Shown: in pieces, positions 37,180-45,970 of the stretch | Layout: the number at the start of each line of letters is the position of its first letter | Position numbering within the stretch: position 1 is the stretch's first letter | Origin: SLSG01 sp964477035 | Lineage (GTDB): Bacteria; Bacteroidota; Bacteroidia; Bacteroidales; UBA7960 | Reading direction: 5' to 3' | Assembly: GCA_964477035.1 (NCBI GenBank) | Contig: CAYZCW010000001.1 | Span: 62,001 to 126,000, forward strand | DNA length: 64,000 nucleotides | The notes under the pieces: generated by a model | Database searches by the model: none | Seen by the model: only the letters and a program-made list of their open reading frames with translations | What the model was told of the DNA's origin: nothing | Translations under genes and position numbers: made by a program

Positions 37180-37409
37180 TGTTTCTTCTTCAGGATCGCA
37201 TATACCTGCAGGGCGTAGCCTGCCAGCACCAGGATGGGTGCCAGGGTGATGCGGCGGAAGCTGAAAATGTCTTCGCTGAATATTTCCGGGTCGGCGCTCC
37301 CTCCCCCGATCATCAGTAGAAAGCCGATGGCCGTAATCACCAGGCCGGTTATCAGGAGGGTGTATTTATTGCGGTCGAACAGAAGCGCGGATTCCTTTTT
37401 TTTCTTCAT
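37176..37409 (-). CDS. DUF3098 family small membrane protein
   Basis: A 77-residue protein with two TM helices (LLITGLVITAIGFLLMIGG and ITLAPILVLAGYALQVYAI) separated by an acidic loop (SADPEIFSEDIFSFRR). It belongs to the small Bacteroidota family that sits between ftsX and uppP. It overlaps uppP by 4 bp (ATGA) and lies 27 bp after ftsX. Function is unknown; context suggests an envelope or division role. Confidence 0.85.
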   Translation of the reverse strand: MKKKKESALLFDRNKYTLLITGLVITAIGFLLMIGGGSADPEIFSEDIFSFRRITLAPILVLAGYALQVYAILKKKQ

Positions 37410-37436
37410 ATGCCAGGGCTTGGAGGATGACTTCGC

Positions 37437-38318
37437 TTAATAAAAATACAGGGAATCGGTTTTGACATTCAGGTATTTGCGTACAGCCAGGAAGGTGGAT
37501 ATCCAGCTGATGACGACCCCGAGCAACAGCACGATGCCCGCCAGCAGCAACAGCAGCTGCGGGTCGCTGAAGGGGGCCAGGGCCGGGAAACGCCTTCCCA
37601 TATAGAACAGTCCGCCCGCCAGCAGCAGGATGGCGGCCAGGGCAGACACCAGCCCCTGCACCACCCCTTTGATCACAAACGGCCTTCGGATGAAGGCCCG
37701 GGTGGCGCCAATGAGCTGCATGCTTTTGATCAGGAATCTTTTGGAGAACACACTCAGGCGGATCGTGTTGTGGATCAGGGCAAAAGCGATCAGCAGCAGC
37801 AGGATGCTGAACAGGGCCAGGCCCAGGCCGATCTTGCGCACATTCTCATGGACAATGTGTACCAGGTCCCTCTGGTAGTCGATTTCGGCGGCAATGCGGT
37901 GGTTGAGCACCTGCTTTTCAAACACCTCCAGGCTGTCGGGGTTGGCATAAGCCGCCTGCATGCTGATCAGCAGGGAGGACGACAGGGGGTTGTATCCGAG
38001 GAATTCCACAAAATCCTCTCCCAGGGCTCCGGTCAGTTCCTCTGCTGCCTGTTCCCTGGATATGTATTCGGTGGAGCGGACCGCCGGCATGGCGTCCAGC
38101 CTGGCCTGGAAGGCCGTGATGTCGGCCACCGAGGCATTGTCCTGCAGGTACACGGTGAAGCCGATATTTTCCCGGACGTGGTCGGACAGCCTGTGGGCGA
38201 ACAGCATGACCAGTCCGAGCAGCCCCAGCACAAACAGCACCAGGGTGATGCTGGCCACCGTGGTCATGTATGAGGTGCGCAGCCGCCTGCCGATGATCTT
38301 TTCTTCCTGACGGGCCAT
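37437..38318 (-). CDS. ftsX: Cell division protein FtsX
   Basis: Permease-like partner of the ATPase FtsE, which activates septal peptidoglycan hydrolases. 293 residues: TM1 (about 22-48), a periplasmic domain with the VYLQDNAS...ITAFQARLDAMPAVRSTEYIS segment, and three C-terminal helices ending in SWISTFLAVRKYL. The ATG at 38318 gives the family length; the longer in-frame ORF to 39044 overlaps the divergent pyrophosphatase gene and is spurious. ftsE is not in the window. It is first in the ftsX-DUF3098-uppP-truB run. Confidence 0.93.
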   Translation of the reverse strand: MARQEEKIIGRRLRTSYMTTVASITLVLFVLGLLGLVMLFAHRLSDHVRENIGFTVYLQDNASVADITAFQARLDAMPAVRSTEYISREQAAEELTGALGEDFVEFLGYNPLSSSLLISMQAAYANPDSLEVFEKQVLNHRIAAEIDYQRDLVHIVHENVRKIGLGLALFSILLLLIAFALIHNTIRLSVFSKRFLIKSMQLIGATRAFIRRPFVIKGVVQGLVSALAAILLLAGGLFYMGRRFPALAPFSDPQLLLLLAGIVLLLGVVISWISTFLAVRKYLNVKTDSLYFY

Positions 38319-38471
38319 GGGGTAGGGATATGAATGCAAATGTAATAAAAATATGACCGCCCACCGGCCAGGCCATGATCCGCATACCGGGAAAAAAATG
38401 GCCCGTAACGGCCCGTTGCAGGGCCTGCTTTGTTTGAGGGAAAAGCCATACCTTTGAAAAAAAATATCCGC

Positions 38472-39143
38472 ATGGCAAACAGAATCATGGATCCGATCGG
38501 GCGGCTCATGGGACTGCGTTACAAGTCGCATCCCTGGCACGGGGTGGAGATCGGCAAGAAGGCCCCCGATCTGCTGACCTGTTTCGTGGAAATGGTCACC
38601 ACCGACACGGTTAAATACGAGGTCGATAAGATCAGCGGCTACCTGAAAATCGACAGGCCCCAGAAGTATTCCAATGTGCTGCCCGCCCTGTATGGCTTCA
38701 TTCCCCAAACCCTTTGCCATCACAAAGTAGCGGAGCTGGCCAGGGAAAAGACCGGGAGGGAGGATATTGTGGGGGACTATGACCCGCTGGATATCTGTAT
38801 CCTGACCGAGAAGTCCATCTCCCACGGGGATATCCTGGTGGAGGCCATCCCCATCGGCGGCTTCCGCCTGATCGACCGCAACCAGGCCGATGACAAGATC
38901 ATCGCCGTGCTGAAGGATGATGCAGTGTATGGGGGGATCCGGACGATCAGGGAATGTCCCCCGCCCGTGGTGGAGCGCCTGCAGCATTACTTTCTGACGT
39001 ATAAAGACCTGCCCAATACCAAGCTGGATGTGGAGATCACCCACACCTACGATGCCGACGAGGCCAGGGAGGTGATCCGGCGGTCGGTGGAAGACTACCA
39101 GCTGAAGTTTGAGAACCTGGACAACCTGCTGTCGGAGGTCTGA
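38472..39143 (+). CDS. ppa: Inorganic pyrophosphatase (family I)
   Basis: Hydrolyses pyrophosphate to phosphate in the cytoplasm. The 223-residue protein carries the family I signature GDYDPLDICIL (metal-binding Asps) and the Lys/Tyr-containing DRPQKYSNVLPALYGFIPQT segment. It has an extended C-terminus as in Bacteroidota enzymes. ATG at 38472 (MANRIMDPIG) is preferred over 38430. It is divergent from ftsX and convergent with dprA. Confidence 0.92.
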   Translation: MANRIMDPIGRLMGLRYKSHPWHGVEIGKKAPDLLTCFVEMVTTDTVKYEVDKISGYLKIDRPQKYSNVLPALYGFIPQTLCHHKVAELAREKTGREDIVGDYDPLDICILTEKSISHGDILVEAIPIGGFRLIDRNQADDKIIAVLKDDAVYGGIRTIRECPPPVVERLQHYFLTYKDLPNTKLDVEITHTYDADEAREVIRRSVEDYQLKFENLDNLLSEV

Positions 39144-39200
39144 GCAGGCCCGCGTCCCGTTTCTTGATTATTATTGGACCCATGGGCCGCGGTTGCGGCC

Positions 39201-40322
39201 TCATGCTCCGTCTTTCAAGGCATACAGCCTTCCGGGGAGCGACACCACCAGTCCTTTGAGTTCCAGGGTCAGCAGCAGGGAGGATATCCTGCCCGCCGGA
39301 AGGCCTGTTTCATCCGAGAGAAGGTCGGTGTCCGCCTGCTGACGTGCCCGCAACAGCTCTGCCAGCCGTTGCTCGTCCGGGGTCAGGGGCGGGAAAAGGC
39401 TGGCCTGCCGGGATGGATTCAGGTGGGGCAGGGGGTCCCATCCCAGGACGAACTCCAGGTCCTCCGCGCTTTCGATCAGGTTTGCCTTGTGGCTCTTTAT
39501 CAACTTATTGCACCCCATGCTGTAGGGGTCGGTGGTACGCCCCGGCAAAGCAAAGACGTCGCGGTTGTAGGAGTTGGCTATTTCCGCCGTGATGAGGGCA
39601 CCTCCCGTGATGGCCGCCTCAATCACCACCACCGCGTCGCACAGGCCCGCAATGATGCGGTTGCGCCGGGGAAAGTTCTCCCGGTCGGGCACGGTGCCGC
39701 TGGGAAACTCCGTGACCAGAGCCCCCTGGCGGAGGATGCGCCTGGCCAGTTCGGCGTTTTGTGCTGGATATAGCCTGTCCAGGCCGTGGCCCAGTACGGC
39801 CACGGTCGTAAGCCCGTTCTCCAGAGCCGCCCGGTGGGCACAGGCATCGACCCCGTGGGCCAGGCCGCTGACCACCACGGCGCCGTGCCGCGCGAGGCCT
39901 TCGATGATCCCCCCGCATTTTTTTCTTCCGTAGGCAGACATGTGCCGGGCCCCGACCACGGCGACCATCCGGTCTGCGTTAAGGTCTGCTTCCCCCTTGA
40001 TATACAAAAGCGGGGGCGCATCCTCGCATTGCCGCAGCCTGGGAGGGTAGTCTACGTCCATACAGCTGCAGATGCGGATGCCGTGCCTTTGCGCGAATGC
40101 CAGCTCCGCTTTGGCCCTTGCGAAGTCGCTGAACCTTTCGATACCGGCCGCCAGGGACGCCCCCATGCCTCCCGCCAGGTCAGTGGCCCCCCTTGGATCC
40201 GAGAACACGGCAGCGGCCGATCCGCAGGCCTCGACCAGTTTTTTTGCCCGGACCGCCCCGATCCCGTGAACCATCCCCAGGGCGATCAGGTGCAGCAGTT
40301 CCTTTTCGGGCAGGTTGTTCAT
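39201..40322 (-). CDS. dprA: DNA-processing protein DprA
   Basis: Loads RecA onto incoming single-stranded DNA during transformation. The 373-residue protein has an N-terminal helix-hairpin-helix region (MVHGIGAVRAKKLVEACG) and a Rossmann-like core (VAVVGARHMSAYGRKKC, VVSGLAHGVDACAHRAAL, ENFPRRNRIIAGL, ALITAEIANSYNRDVFALPG). It ends in a winged-helix DML1-like domain (LSDETGLPAGRISSLLLTLELKG). The start at 40322 fits the family; the longer frame to 40466 is not supported. With comF it hints at natural competence. Confidence 0.94.
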   Translation of the reverse strand: MNNLPEKELLHLIALGMVHGIGAVRAKKLVEACGSAAAVFSDPRGATDLAGGMGASLAAGIERFSDFARAKAELAFAQRHGIRICSCMDVDYPPRLRQCEDAPPLLYIKGEADLNADRMVAVVGARHMSAYGRKKCGGIIEGLARHGAVVVSGLAHGVDACAHRAALENGLTTVAVLGHGLDRLYPAQNAELARRILRQGALVTEFPSGTVPDRENFPRRNRIIAGLCDAVVVIEAAITGGALITAEIANSYNRDVFALPGRTTDPYSMGCNKLIKSHKANLIESAEDLEFVLGWDPLPHLNPSRQASLFPPLTPDEQRLAELLRARQQADTDLLSDETGLPAGRISSLLLTLELKGLVVSLPGRLYALKDGA

Positions 40323-40537
40323 GGGGTGGTGATTGGTTGTGTGGGCTAAGATACCGGGTTTCCTTGTCGGATGGGCAAGCAGGCGGCCAAACGGTCCACT
40401 CCTTGAGTTGCTTCCGCCTGCTTTGAGCCGGAGGCGTGCCCCTGTCCGGCCTCTCGGTCGGGGCATGTCGGCGCCCCGGGGGGAGGGTGGGGGATCCTGT
40501 GAGCGGTTCGGTTTCTCAAAAATTGTACATTTACGGG

Positions 40538-41743
40538 GTGGATCATCCAGATAAATGCCTGCCCCCCGTCCTGGTATGTCCGCTCGACTGGGGACTGGGA
40601 CATGCCACCCGATGCGTGCCCCTGATCCGGATTTTTCTTGACCGCGGCATGAAGGTGGTGGTGGCGGCGGGCGGGGACGCCCTGGAGTTCCTCAGGAAGG
40701 CTTTTCCGTCCGGCGGCCCCCCTTCTTCCCCCGCGGTGCGTTTCCTTTCCCTTCCCGGCAAGGCAGTGCGCTACCCTGGCGGAGGAGGCTCCCTGTCCAT
40801 GACTTGGTCCCTGATGCGCCAGCTGCCGGGGCTGTTGTATTCGGTCCGGTCGGAGCACAGGCGCCTGCAGGACCTGGTGCGGGAGACCGGGGCCGGGTGG
40901 GTGGTGTCGGACAACCGCTATGGTTTGTTCACCAAAAGGGTTCCCTGCGTCTTCATGGGTCACCAGCTGAACCTGAGGCCGCCCAGGGGGATGGCCTGGG
41001 CGGGCGGGCTGATGAACCGGGTCAACCACTGGTTGATTGGCCGTTTTTCGGCTTGCTGGGTTCCGGATTTTCCCGGGACCTGCAATCTTTCCGGGACCCT
41101 TTCGCATGGAGGGCGGCTGGCCGGACGGGTGCGGTACCTGGGTCCGCTTTCACGGTTCAGGGACCTGGCCGTGCAGCCCACAGACAATCCCCTGCCGGAG
41201 GATTTCCCGCCGGACTTTTTATTGTTGCTGCTGTCGGGTCCCGAGCCCCAGCGAAGCCTGTTCGAGCAACTGCTGGTGGAACAGCTGGCCGGTTTGTCCT
41301 TTTCTGCCGTTATGGTGCGTGGTCTGGTCGGGAGTGGGGCTGGCCAGGACCGGTCTTATATGCCGGATCACCTGCCCGGGAACTGTCGGCTGGCCGTCTT
41401 TGACCACTTGCCTGACAGGCCCCTTGCCTGGTTGTTAAAAGAATCCGGGGTGGTGGTTTGCCGTCCCGGATACTCCAGCCTGATGGACCTTTCGGTATTC
41501 GGCAAGAAGGCCCTGCTGGTTCCCACCCCGGGACAAACCGAACAGGAATACCTGGGGCAACGCCTGCAGGCGGCCGGGCTGGCTGCCTGCCTCAGCCAGG
41601 AAGGGTTGCCACTGGAGTCCGGGGTCGACAAGGCCCGTTCCGGGAGCGGAATACCCCGCATGGAAGTGTCAGATGACCTCCTGCATGCGGCGGTTGATGA
41701 ACTGCTTGAAATGGGAGGACAGGCTGGCGCAGGGGGTCAGTAG
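40538..41743 (+). CDS. Glycosyltransferase family 28/GT-B-like protein
   Basis: A 401-residue GT-B-fold glycosyltransferase. The N-terminal VLVCPLDWGLGHATRCVPLI resembles the GxGHxxR start of MurG/MGT enzymes, and the C-terminal part has VVVCRPGYSSLMDLSVFGKKALLVPTPGQTEQEYL, the donor-sugar site pattern (xRxGxS...P.PGQ.EQ). No ATG lies near the first motif, so the GTG at 40538 is proposed; an upstream in-frame ATG at 40436 would add a non-homologous Gly/Arg-rich stretch. Donor and acceptor are unknown. It overlaps the end of the ChaN-like gene by 7 bp, tail to tail. Confidence 0.82.
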   Translation: MDHPDKCLPPVLVCPLDWGLGHATRCVPLIRIFLDRGMKVVVAAGGDALEFLRKAFPSGGPPSSPAVRFLSLPGKAVRYPGGGGSLSMTWSLMRQLPGLLYSVRSEHRRLQDLVRETGAGWVVSDNRYGLFTKRVPCVFMGHQLNLRPPRGMAWAGGLMNRVNHWLIGRFSACWVPDFPGTCNLSGTLSHGGRLAGRVRYLGPLSRFRDLAVQPTDNPLPEDFPPDFLLLLLSGPEPQRSLFEQLLVEQLAGLSFSAVMVRGLVGSGAGQDRSYMPDHLPGNCRLAVFDHLPDRPLAWLLKESGVVVCRPGYSSLMDLSVFGKKALLVPTPGQTEQEYLGQRLQAAGLAACLSQEGLPLESGVDKARSGSGIPRMEVSDDLLHAAVDELLEMGGQAGAGGQ

Positions 41744-42609
41744 GTCTTGGTCATGGTGGCCGGGACCACGATGATGAAGTCTGCCATTCCGAGGTGGCTT
41801 TCCTCCAGGCTGCCGGTTTCTTCCTGTTCCACCGTGCTGATGGTCAGTTGTCCCAGGCGCTCGCTCAACCGCCTGAGGTACCAGACAATGCCTTCGTAAT
41901 GGTTGCTGTGATAGGCTCCGTGGAAATGGAGGAACACCCCGCCCCCTAACAGGTTCTGGTAGATGAAATGGGCCATGGTGGCATCCTTGATCGCCTGGGC
42001 CCTGGGAAAATTCTCGTTGGTGTGGCCGGGCATGCCCCCCATGTCGAGCATGGCTTTGTAGCCCGGCAATTCAGGGTCGTAAGCCACGGGCAGGGGAGGC
42101 AGCAGCCTTTTGGCCTGCTCGCCCAGTTCTTCCAGTGCCTCGAAGCCCAGCCGGTTCACCAGGGCCGCATAACGCCTGGGGATGTTGGTGGCAACGAACC
42201 GCAACCCTTGCTCCCTGGCCAGTTCCACCAGGGGACGGTAATCCGTGTCATAGTTGTTCCACAGCTTGGCCTCTGCCTTGAAATTGCGTTCGGCGATCGT
42301 TCCGGACAGGTATTCGTCCAGCAGGATCTGGTCGTCAGTCTCAAACATCTCAGCCCCCAGGACGAGGCGTTCCCCCAGTCTGGCATGCAGGTCGGTGGCC
42401 AGTTCCAGCTGGAGCCAGTGGGATATGGGGTTGTTGTGCAGCTCGCCAAAGAGCACCACATCGGACGACAGGGCCCTTTCGAGCAGGGCCTGGTAGGTGA
42501 CCTGACGGCCCTGGGCGTCGAACAGGGCGTAGGCGGGCTTGTCCTGCCCGGCGAGGCTGTGGCTCATGATGAATAAGGCAAGGAGGGAGGATAATAGGGC
42601 GCGCATCAT
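41737..42609 (-). CDS. ChaN family (DUF399) exported protein
   Basis: A 290-residue exported member of the ChaN family, whose characterised member in Campylobacter binds heme. The signal peptide is MMRALLSSLLALFIMSHSLAG; it has no lipobox Cys, unlike lipoprotein members. Family landmarks are VVLFGELHNNPISHWLQLEL (Glu and His), VLGAEMFETDDQ and FLHFHGAYHSNHYEGIVWYL. The start is one of two adjacent ATGs (42609 or 42606). It follows cdd by 120 bp on the same strand. Iron or heme handling is inferred from family only. Confidence 0.82.
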   Translation of the reverse strand: MMRALLSSLLALFIMSHSLAGQDKPAYALFDAQGRQVTYQALLERALSSDVVLFGELHNNPISHWLQLELATDLHARLGERLVLGAEMFETDDQILLDEYLSGTIAERNFKAEAKLWNNYDTDYRPLVELAREQGLRFVATNIPRRYAALVNRLGFEALEELGEQAKRLLPPLPVAYDPELPGYKAMLDMGGMPGHTNENFPRAQAIKDATMAHFIYQNLLGGGVFLHFHGAYHSNHYEGIVWYLRRLSERLGQLTISTVEQEETGSLEESHLGMADFIIVVPATMTKTY

Positions 42610-42729
42610 AGGGTCAGGTGTTTTATTGCCACCATGTGGCTTGTTTTTCAGGGAACGGCCCCTGCGGGAGAAACAACACCAGGGGGGCGGCAAAGTTCAT
42701 TCCGCGGGCAGGGGTTTCGTCGGCCGTAT

Positions 42730-43218
42730 TTACTTTTTCAGGCGGTTGCCCGAGAAAGAAAGGGGAAGCAGGTCCTCCACCTTTTCAATCACCAGGATCT
42801 TTCCGTTTTCTTTGCTGAGCAACAATTTGATGGGCCGTTCCTGCAGGGTTTCATACTCAAGCATAACCTGCCGGCAGGCTCCGCAAGGGGATACCGGGGC
42901 ATCCATCGACAGCCTGGGCGATTTGGCGCTCACGGCGATCATCTTCATGGGCATGCCCGGGAACATGGCCGATGCGGCGAAAACGGCCACCCTTTCCGCA
43001 CAGAGGCCGCTCGGGTAGGCCCCGTTTTCCTGGTTGCTTCCCTTGATGATCTCCCCGTTCTCAAGCAGGACAGCCGCCCCGACGAAGAACTCCGAATAGG
43101 GGGCATAGGCCTTGGCCGTCATTTCCCGGGACAATTCCACCAGCTGCTTTTCTTCCGGACCGAGTTCGTCCAGGCCGCCGGCTTCGTATATATGAATGGA
43201 TATGTCTTTCTTTAGCAT
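42730..43218 (-). CDS. cdd: Cytidine deaminase
   Basis: Deaminates cytidine and deoxycytidine to uridines for pyrimidine salvage. 162 residues with the zinc site split as in the homotetrameric type: GLCAERVAVF (Cys ligand and catalytic Glu) and SPCGACRQVMLEY (two Cys ligands). AYAPYSEFFVGAAVLLENG binds the substrate. The ATG at 43218 is preferred to 43263. Confidence 0.95.
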   Translation of the reverse strand: MLKKDISIHIYEAGGLDELGPEEKQLVELSREMTAKAYAPYSEFFVGAAVLLENGEIIKGSNQENGAYPSGLCAERVAVFAASAMFPGMPMKMIAVSAKSPRLSMDAPVSPCGACRQVMLEYETLQERPIKLLLSKENGKILVIEKVEDLLPLSFSGNRLKK

Positions 43219-43537
43219 GGGGACAGGTTTTATGGAAGAAGGCGGGACGTACCCTGCCGGCATCGTGCCGGGAGGCCCGGATAAACGCCGGTTTGTCCTG
43301 GAAAGCTTGTCCCTGCCGGAAACCTTTGTGTACTAAACTACGTAAAAAAAATATAGATTGAACGCCTGGCCGTAAAAAATTGGGGAATGGGGCGGTTTCT
43401 GGAAGGTTTTTGCCCGGTTCGTTGCATTTCCCCCCTTTTTTCGCTATATTTGTTAAAAACGAAATAGTTTGTCATGTAGACGAATGAATTTTGCTTTTTA
43501 TGTTTAATCATATGTTTAACGGTAAATAGATTGTATT
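43219..43537. other. 319-bp intergenic region between cdd and ytxH
   Basis: No ORF of note. The half near cdd is GC-rich; from about 43330 on the region becomes AT-rich. It holds the promoter at 43422-43452 and an AT-rich presumed 5' UTR of about 80 nt before ytxH. No clear promoter for cdd could be assigned. Confidence 0.6.
43422..43452 (+). promoter_or_regulatory. Promoter of the ytxH envelope operon
   Basis: TTG (43422-43424), 20 bp, TATATTTG (43445-43452): full match to the Bacteroidota TTG/TAnnTTTG promoter. Predicted start near 43459, leaving a 5' UTR of about 79 nt. Confidence 0.72.
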
Positions 43538-43789
43538 ATGGATAAGTCGACAGGAAAAGCCATCGTAGGGTTCATTTTTGGTGCCGCCGTAGGGGTTGCC
43601 GCCGGTGTTCTGTTTGCCCCCCGCAGCGGGGCCGAGACCCGCAAGAAACTGGAAAAAAAGGCCAAGGAATACTCGGAAGATGCGGTGCACCAGGTCACCA
43701 AAAAAATTGATGACCTCAAAGGACAGGTAGACCAGTATGCCAACGAGGCCAAAGCCAGGATCAAGAAAGCTGCTCCGGAGGATAAATAA
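43538..43789 (+). CDS. YtxH domain-containing protein
   Basis: An 83-residue YtxH-like protein: one glycine-rich TM helix (AIVGFIFGAAVGVAAGVLFAP, about 6-26) with the typical APRSGAETRKKL boundary, then a charged amphipathic helix to the end. YtxH proteins are general-stress membrane proteins in other bacteria. It is the first gene of a three-gene operon with a consensus promoter. Confidence 0.85.
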   Translation: MDKSTGKAIVGFIFGAAVGVAAGVLFAPRSGAETRKKLEKKAKEYSEDAVHQVTKKIDDLKGQVDQYANEAKARIKKAAPEDK

Positions 43790-43807
43790 TCCACCAACCA
43801 AGCCTTG

Positions 43808-44188
43808 ATGGACGGAAAATCATTTCTTGACCACCTGTCCGGGTTGCAGGAAAGCCTGCGAAAATACCTGGAAACCAAGTTGTCCTACTACGGGCTGCTG
43901 GCTTTTGAAAAGGCGGCCAGGCTGGTGACTTCCCTGTTGGGGAATGCCGTGGCCCTTGTCCTGCTTTTCATTGGCCTGGTCTTTCTCTCGGGCGCCGGTG
44001 CCCTGTATTTGGGCAGGGTGCTGGGCAGCCTGGAGTATGGGCTGCTGGCAGCCGGAGGTTTCTACCTGTTGCTGGCGCTGATTTTTTACGGCTTCCGCAG
44101 GAAAATATTCGGGTCCTGTGTGGTGCGCCACCTGGCCGAATTGTTTTTCCATGGGGAGGAGAAGGGCCCTGATACACCGCATCCATGA
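43808..44188 (+). CDS. Holin-X/DUF1469-like small membrane protein
   Basis: A 126-residue protein with an amphipathic N-terminus and two TM helices (about 40-65 and 70-92: AVALVLLFIGLVFLSGAGALYL and LLAAGGFYLLLALIFYGF). This is the layout of the phage-holin/Holin-X superfamily found beside YtxH genes. There is no phage context, so it is not evidence of a prophage. ATG 43808 is used rather than the preceding TTG. It overlaps the next gene by 4 bp. Confidence 0.75.
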   Translation: MDGKSFLDHLSGLQESLRKYLETKLSYYGLLAFEKAARLVTSLLGNAVALVLLFIGLVFLSGAGALYLGRVLGSLEYGLLAAGGFYLLLALIFYGFRRKIFGSCVVRHLAELFFHGEEKGPDTPHP

Positions 44189-44478
44189 CCGATTTCAAAC
44201 GATTCCGGCACATACGCAATTTCCGGGACATCAAACTGGAGAAATCCCGCCTGCGCTACGACATGCTGCTGGCCGAGAACCAACTCCTGTCAAGCCTCCA
44301 TGCCATACAGGGCCTGGTAAGCCTGACCTCTTTACTTTCCCGCTTTGCCGCAGGCTTTTCTTATGCCCAGCGCATGCTGTCCGGGGTTAGCCAGGTTCTG
44401 GGATGGTTGTTCGGCAGGAAGAAAAAGCAGGAACGCCGGAAAAGCCCCGAACCCGGGGGGGAGGTGCCGGCCGGGTGA
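44185..44478 (+). CDS. Small basic hypothetical protein
   Basis: Unrecognised 97-residue protein, third in the ytxH operon (ATGA overlap with its neighbour). It has a basic N-terminus, an amphipathic helical middle (RLRYDMLLAENQLLSSLHA) that could lie on the membrane, and a basic tail (GRKKKQERRKSPEP). Similar short genes accompany ytxH/holin-X pairs in Bacteroidota. Function unknown. Confidence 0.7.
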   Translation: MTDFKRFRHIRNFRDIKLEKSRLRYDMLLAENQLLSSLHAIQGLVSLTSLLSRFAAGFSYAQRMLSGVSQVLGWLFGRKKKQERRKSPEPGGEVPAG

Positions 44479-44549
44479 TGGGCCCGGATCCACCTGTTAC
44501 AAACTCCCTTTTTTCCCTATCTCAGAAAGATTTCCGGCCTGGTCGTGGT

Positions 44550-45707
44550 TCATTCGAACCGGATTCTCAGGCTGACGATCTCGGGCCTGTTGCCGATGCG
44601 CACGGGGGGTCCCCAGGTGCCTAAGCCATTGCTCACGTAAGCATGCATGTTGCCTATTTTCCCATAGCCCTTGCTGATGGGAAACAGGGCGCTGGTAATG
44701 GCGTTCAGGGGCCAGAGCTGTCCGTGGTGGGTATGTCCCGACAACTGGAGGTCCACCCCCAGGGCGGCGGCCTCCTCCAGGTAATAGGGCTGGTGGTCCA
44801 GCAGGATTACGGGATGATTGAGGTCAACCTTCTCCAGCAGTTCCTCCAGGCTTTTTCGGGCCGTTCCGCTGAAACGGGCCTTGTCCCGGTCCTCCCTTCC
44901 CACCAGGGTGAACCCGTCCATCCAGGCCACGCTGTCGCGCAGCAGGGTGATGCCATGCCGGGTCAGGAATTCCACAGCACCGGCCGACCCTCCGATGTGT
45001 TCATGGTTGCCCATGATTGCCCAAACCCCCAGGGGGGCATGGAGCCGTTCAAGGGTTCTGCCGGCATCCTGCCGAAGGACCGGGCCGAGGTCTTCGTCGA
45101 GAATATCCCCTGCAATGAGGATGATGTCCGGACCGAGGCGGTCCACCTTTTCCACGACTTTCCCCAGAAAGTGTTTGCCGATCACCGTTCCCAGGTGGAT
45201 GTCCGACATGACCACCGCATGCAGTTCTTTATGAACCCCTGCGGACTTGGGGATGCGGAGATCGAGCGACCTGATGCGGGGATGGCGGGCATTGATGGCC
45301 CCTCCGGTGACCAGGGCGGCCACCACCGCCACGGTGCCGGCAAAAAGGACCAGCCGGGTTTTTACCATATGGGCCGTTATCCAGTCCGGAAAGAACGGAA
45401 GCAGGTGGTTTGCCAGGCGGAGGATGTCATACAACAGCACAAGAAGAAACAGGTACAGCAGGGCGGCCAGCCAGATCGAGCCGGACCAGATCAGCAGGTC
45501 GCTGGCCGTGCCCATGGACCACTTCTCCAGGAAACGTCCGGCCACGTAAAGGCTGGCAACTCCCCAGAAAACCCAGGGGAACCAGGGCCTCAGGCCATGG
45601 CCGGGAGGAAGGGCCTGCAGGCCCCTGGCAAATACATAGTAGTTGGCCGAAAAGTAGATGGCCATCACGATGGTAAAGAAAATTATAAAAGCCATGTTGC
45701 GTTGCAT
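44550..45707 (-). CDS. Membrane-anchored metallophosphoesterase (YkuE/YaeI-like)
   Basis: A 385-residue protein from ATG 45707: about four or five N-terminal TM helices (to about residue 150), then a calcineurin-like phosphoesterase domain. Metal-site motifs are VMSDIHLG, IILIAGDILDE, IMGNHEH, LDHQPYYL and LSGHTHHGQLWPL. Related YkuE/YaeI enzymes act on phospholipids or UDP-sugars; the substrate here is unknown. The same frame stays open upstream to 45923 through a 7-residue repeat, so a longer N-terminus is possible but unproven. Confidence 0.86.
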   Translation of the reverse strand: MQRNMAFIIFFTIVMAIYFSANYYVFARGLQALPPGHGLRPWFPWVFWGVASLYVAGRFLEKWSMGTASDLLIWSGSIWLAALLYLFLLVLLYDILRLANHLLPFFPDWITAHMVKTRLVLFAGTVAVVAALVTGGAINARHPRIRSLDLRIPKSAGVHKELHAVVMSDIHLGTVIGKHFLGKVVEKVDRLGPDIILIAGDILDEDLGPVLRQDAGRTLERLHAPLGVWAIMGNHEHIGGSAGAVEFLTRHGITLLRDSVAWMDGFTLVGREDRDKARFSGTARKSLEELLEKVDLNHPVILLDHQPYYLEEAAALGVDLQLSGHTHHGQLWPLNAITSALFPISKGYGKIGNMHAYVSNGLGTWGPPVRIGNRPEIVSLRIRFE

Positions 45708-45801
45708 GCTTGAAGGTCTGGAAATAAATTGCCGGTTGTACAACGCAGGGCAGGGCGGTTTGTTTGCAGGGTCCATGGTATTCCATTCGCTCCACCCGGA
45801 C

Positions 45802-45885
45802 GATGGGCCGGCGGCCCCGGGGTATGGGCCGGTCCCTTCTGACCCCGGGCCGGTACCCTCTGACCATGGGCCGGCGGCCCCCCGG
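45802..45885. repeat. Four-copy degenerate 21-bp tandem repeat
   Basis: Four consecutive units of about 21 bp built around ATGGGCCGG (starting near 45802, 45823, 45844 and 45865); the middle two share the TCTGACC ending. The period is a multiple of three. On the minus strand, in the metallophosphoesterase frame, it reads AAGPWSE / GTGPGSE / GTGPYPG / AAGPSSG. It lies in the 263-bp gap between the phosphoesterase and the SDR gene. Confidence 0.7.
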
Positions 45886-45970
45886 CTGCCCGGTGGTGAT
45901 GGTCCGGGGGTTCGTATGAACATTTGCCCCGGGAATGGGTTTTAAAGGCACGGAATAAAACAGGAAAGCC

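Noticed and set aside
43808..44188. Holin-like protein as a sign of prophage
   Set aside because: It is in a three-gene operon with ytxH and has no lysin, structural or integrase genes around it.
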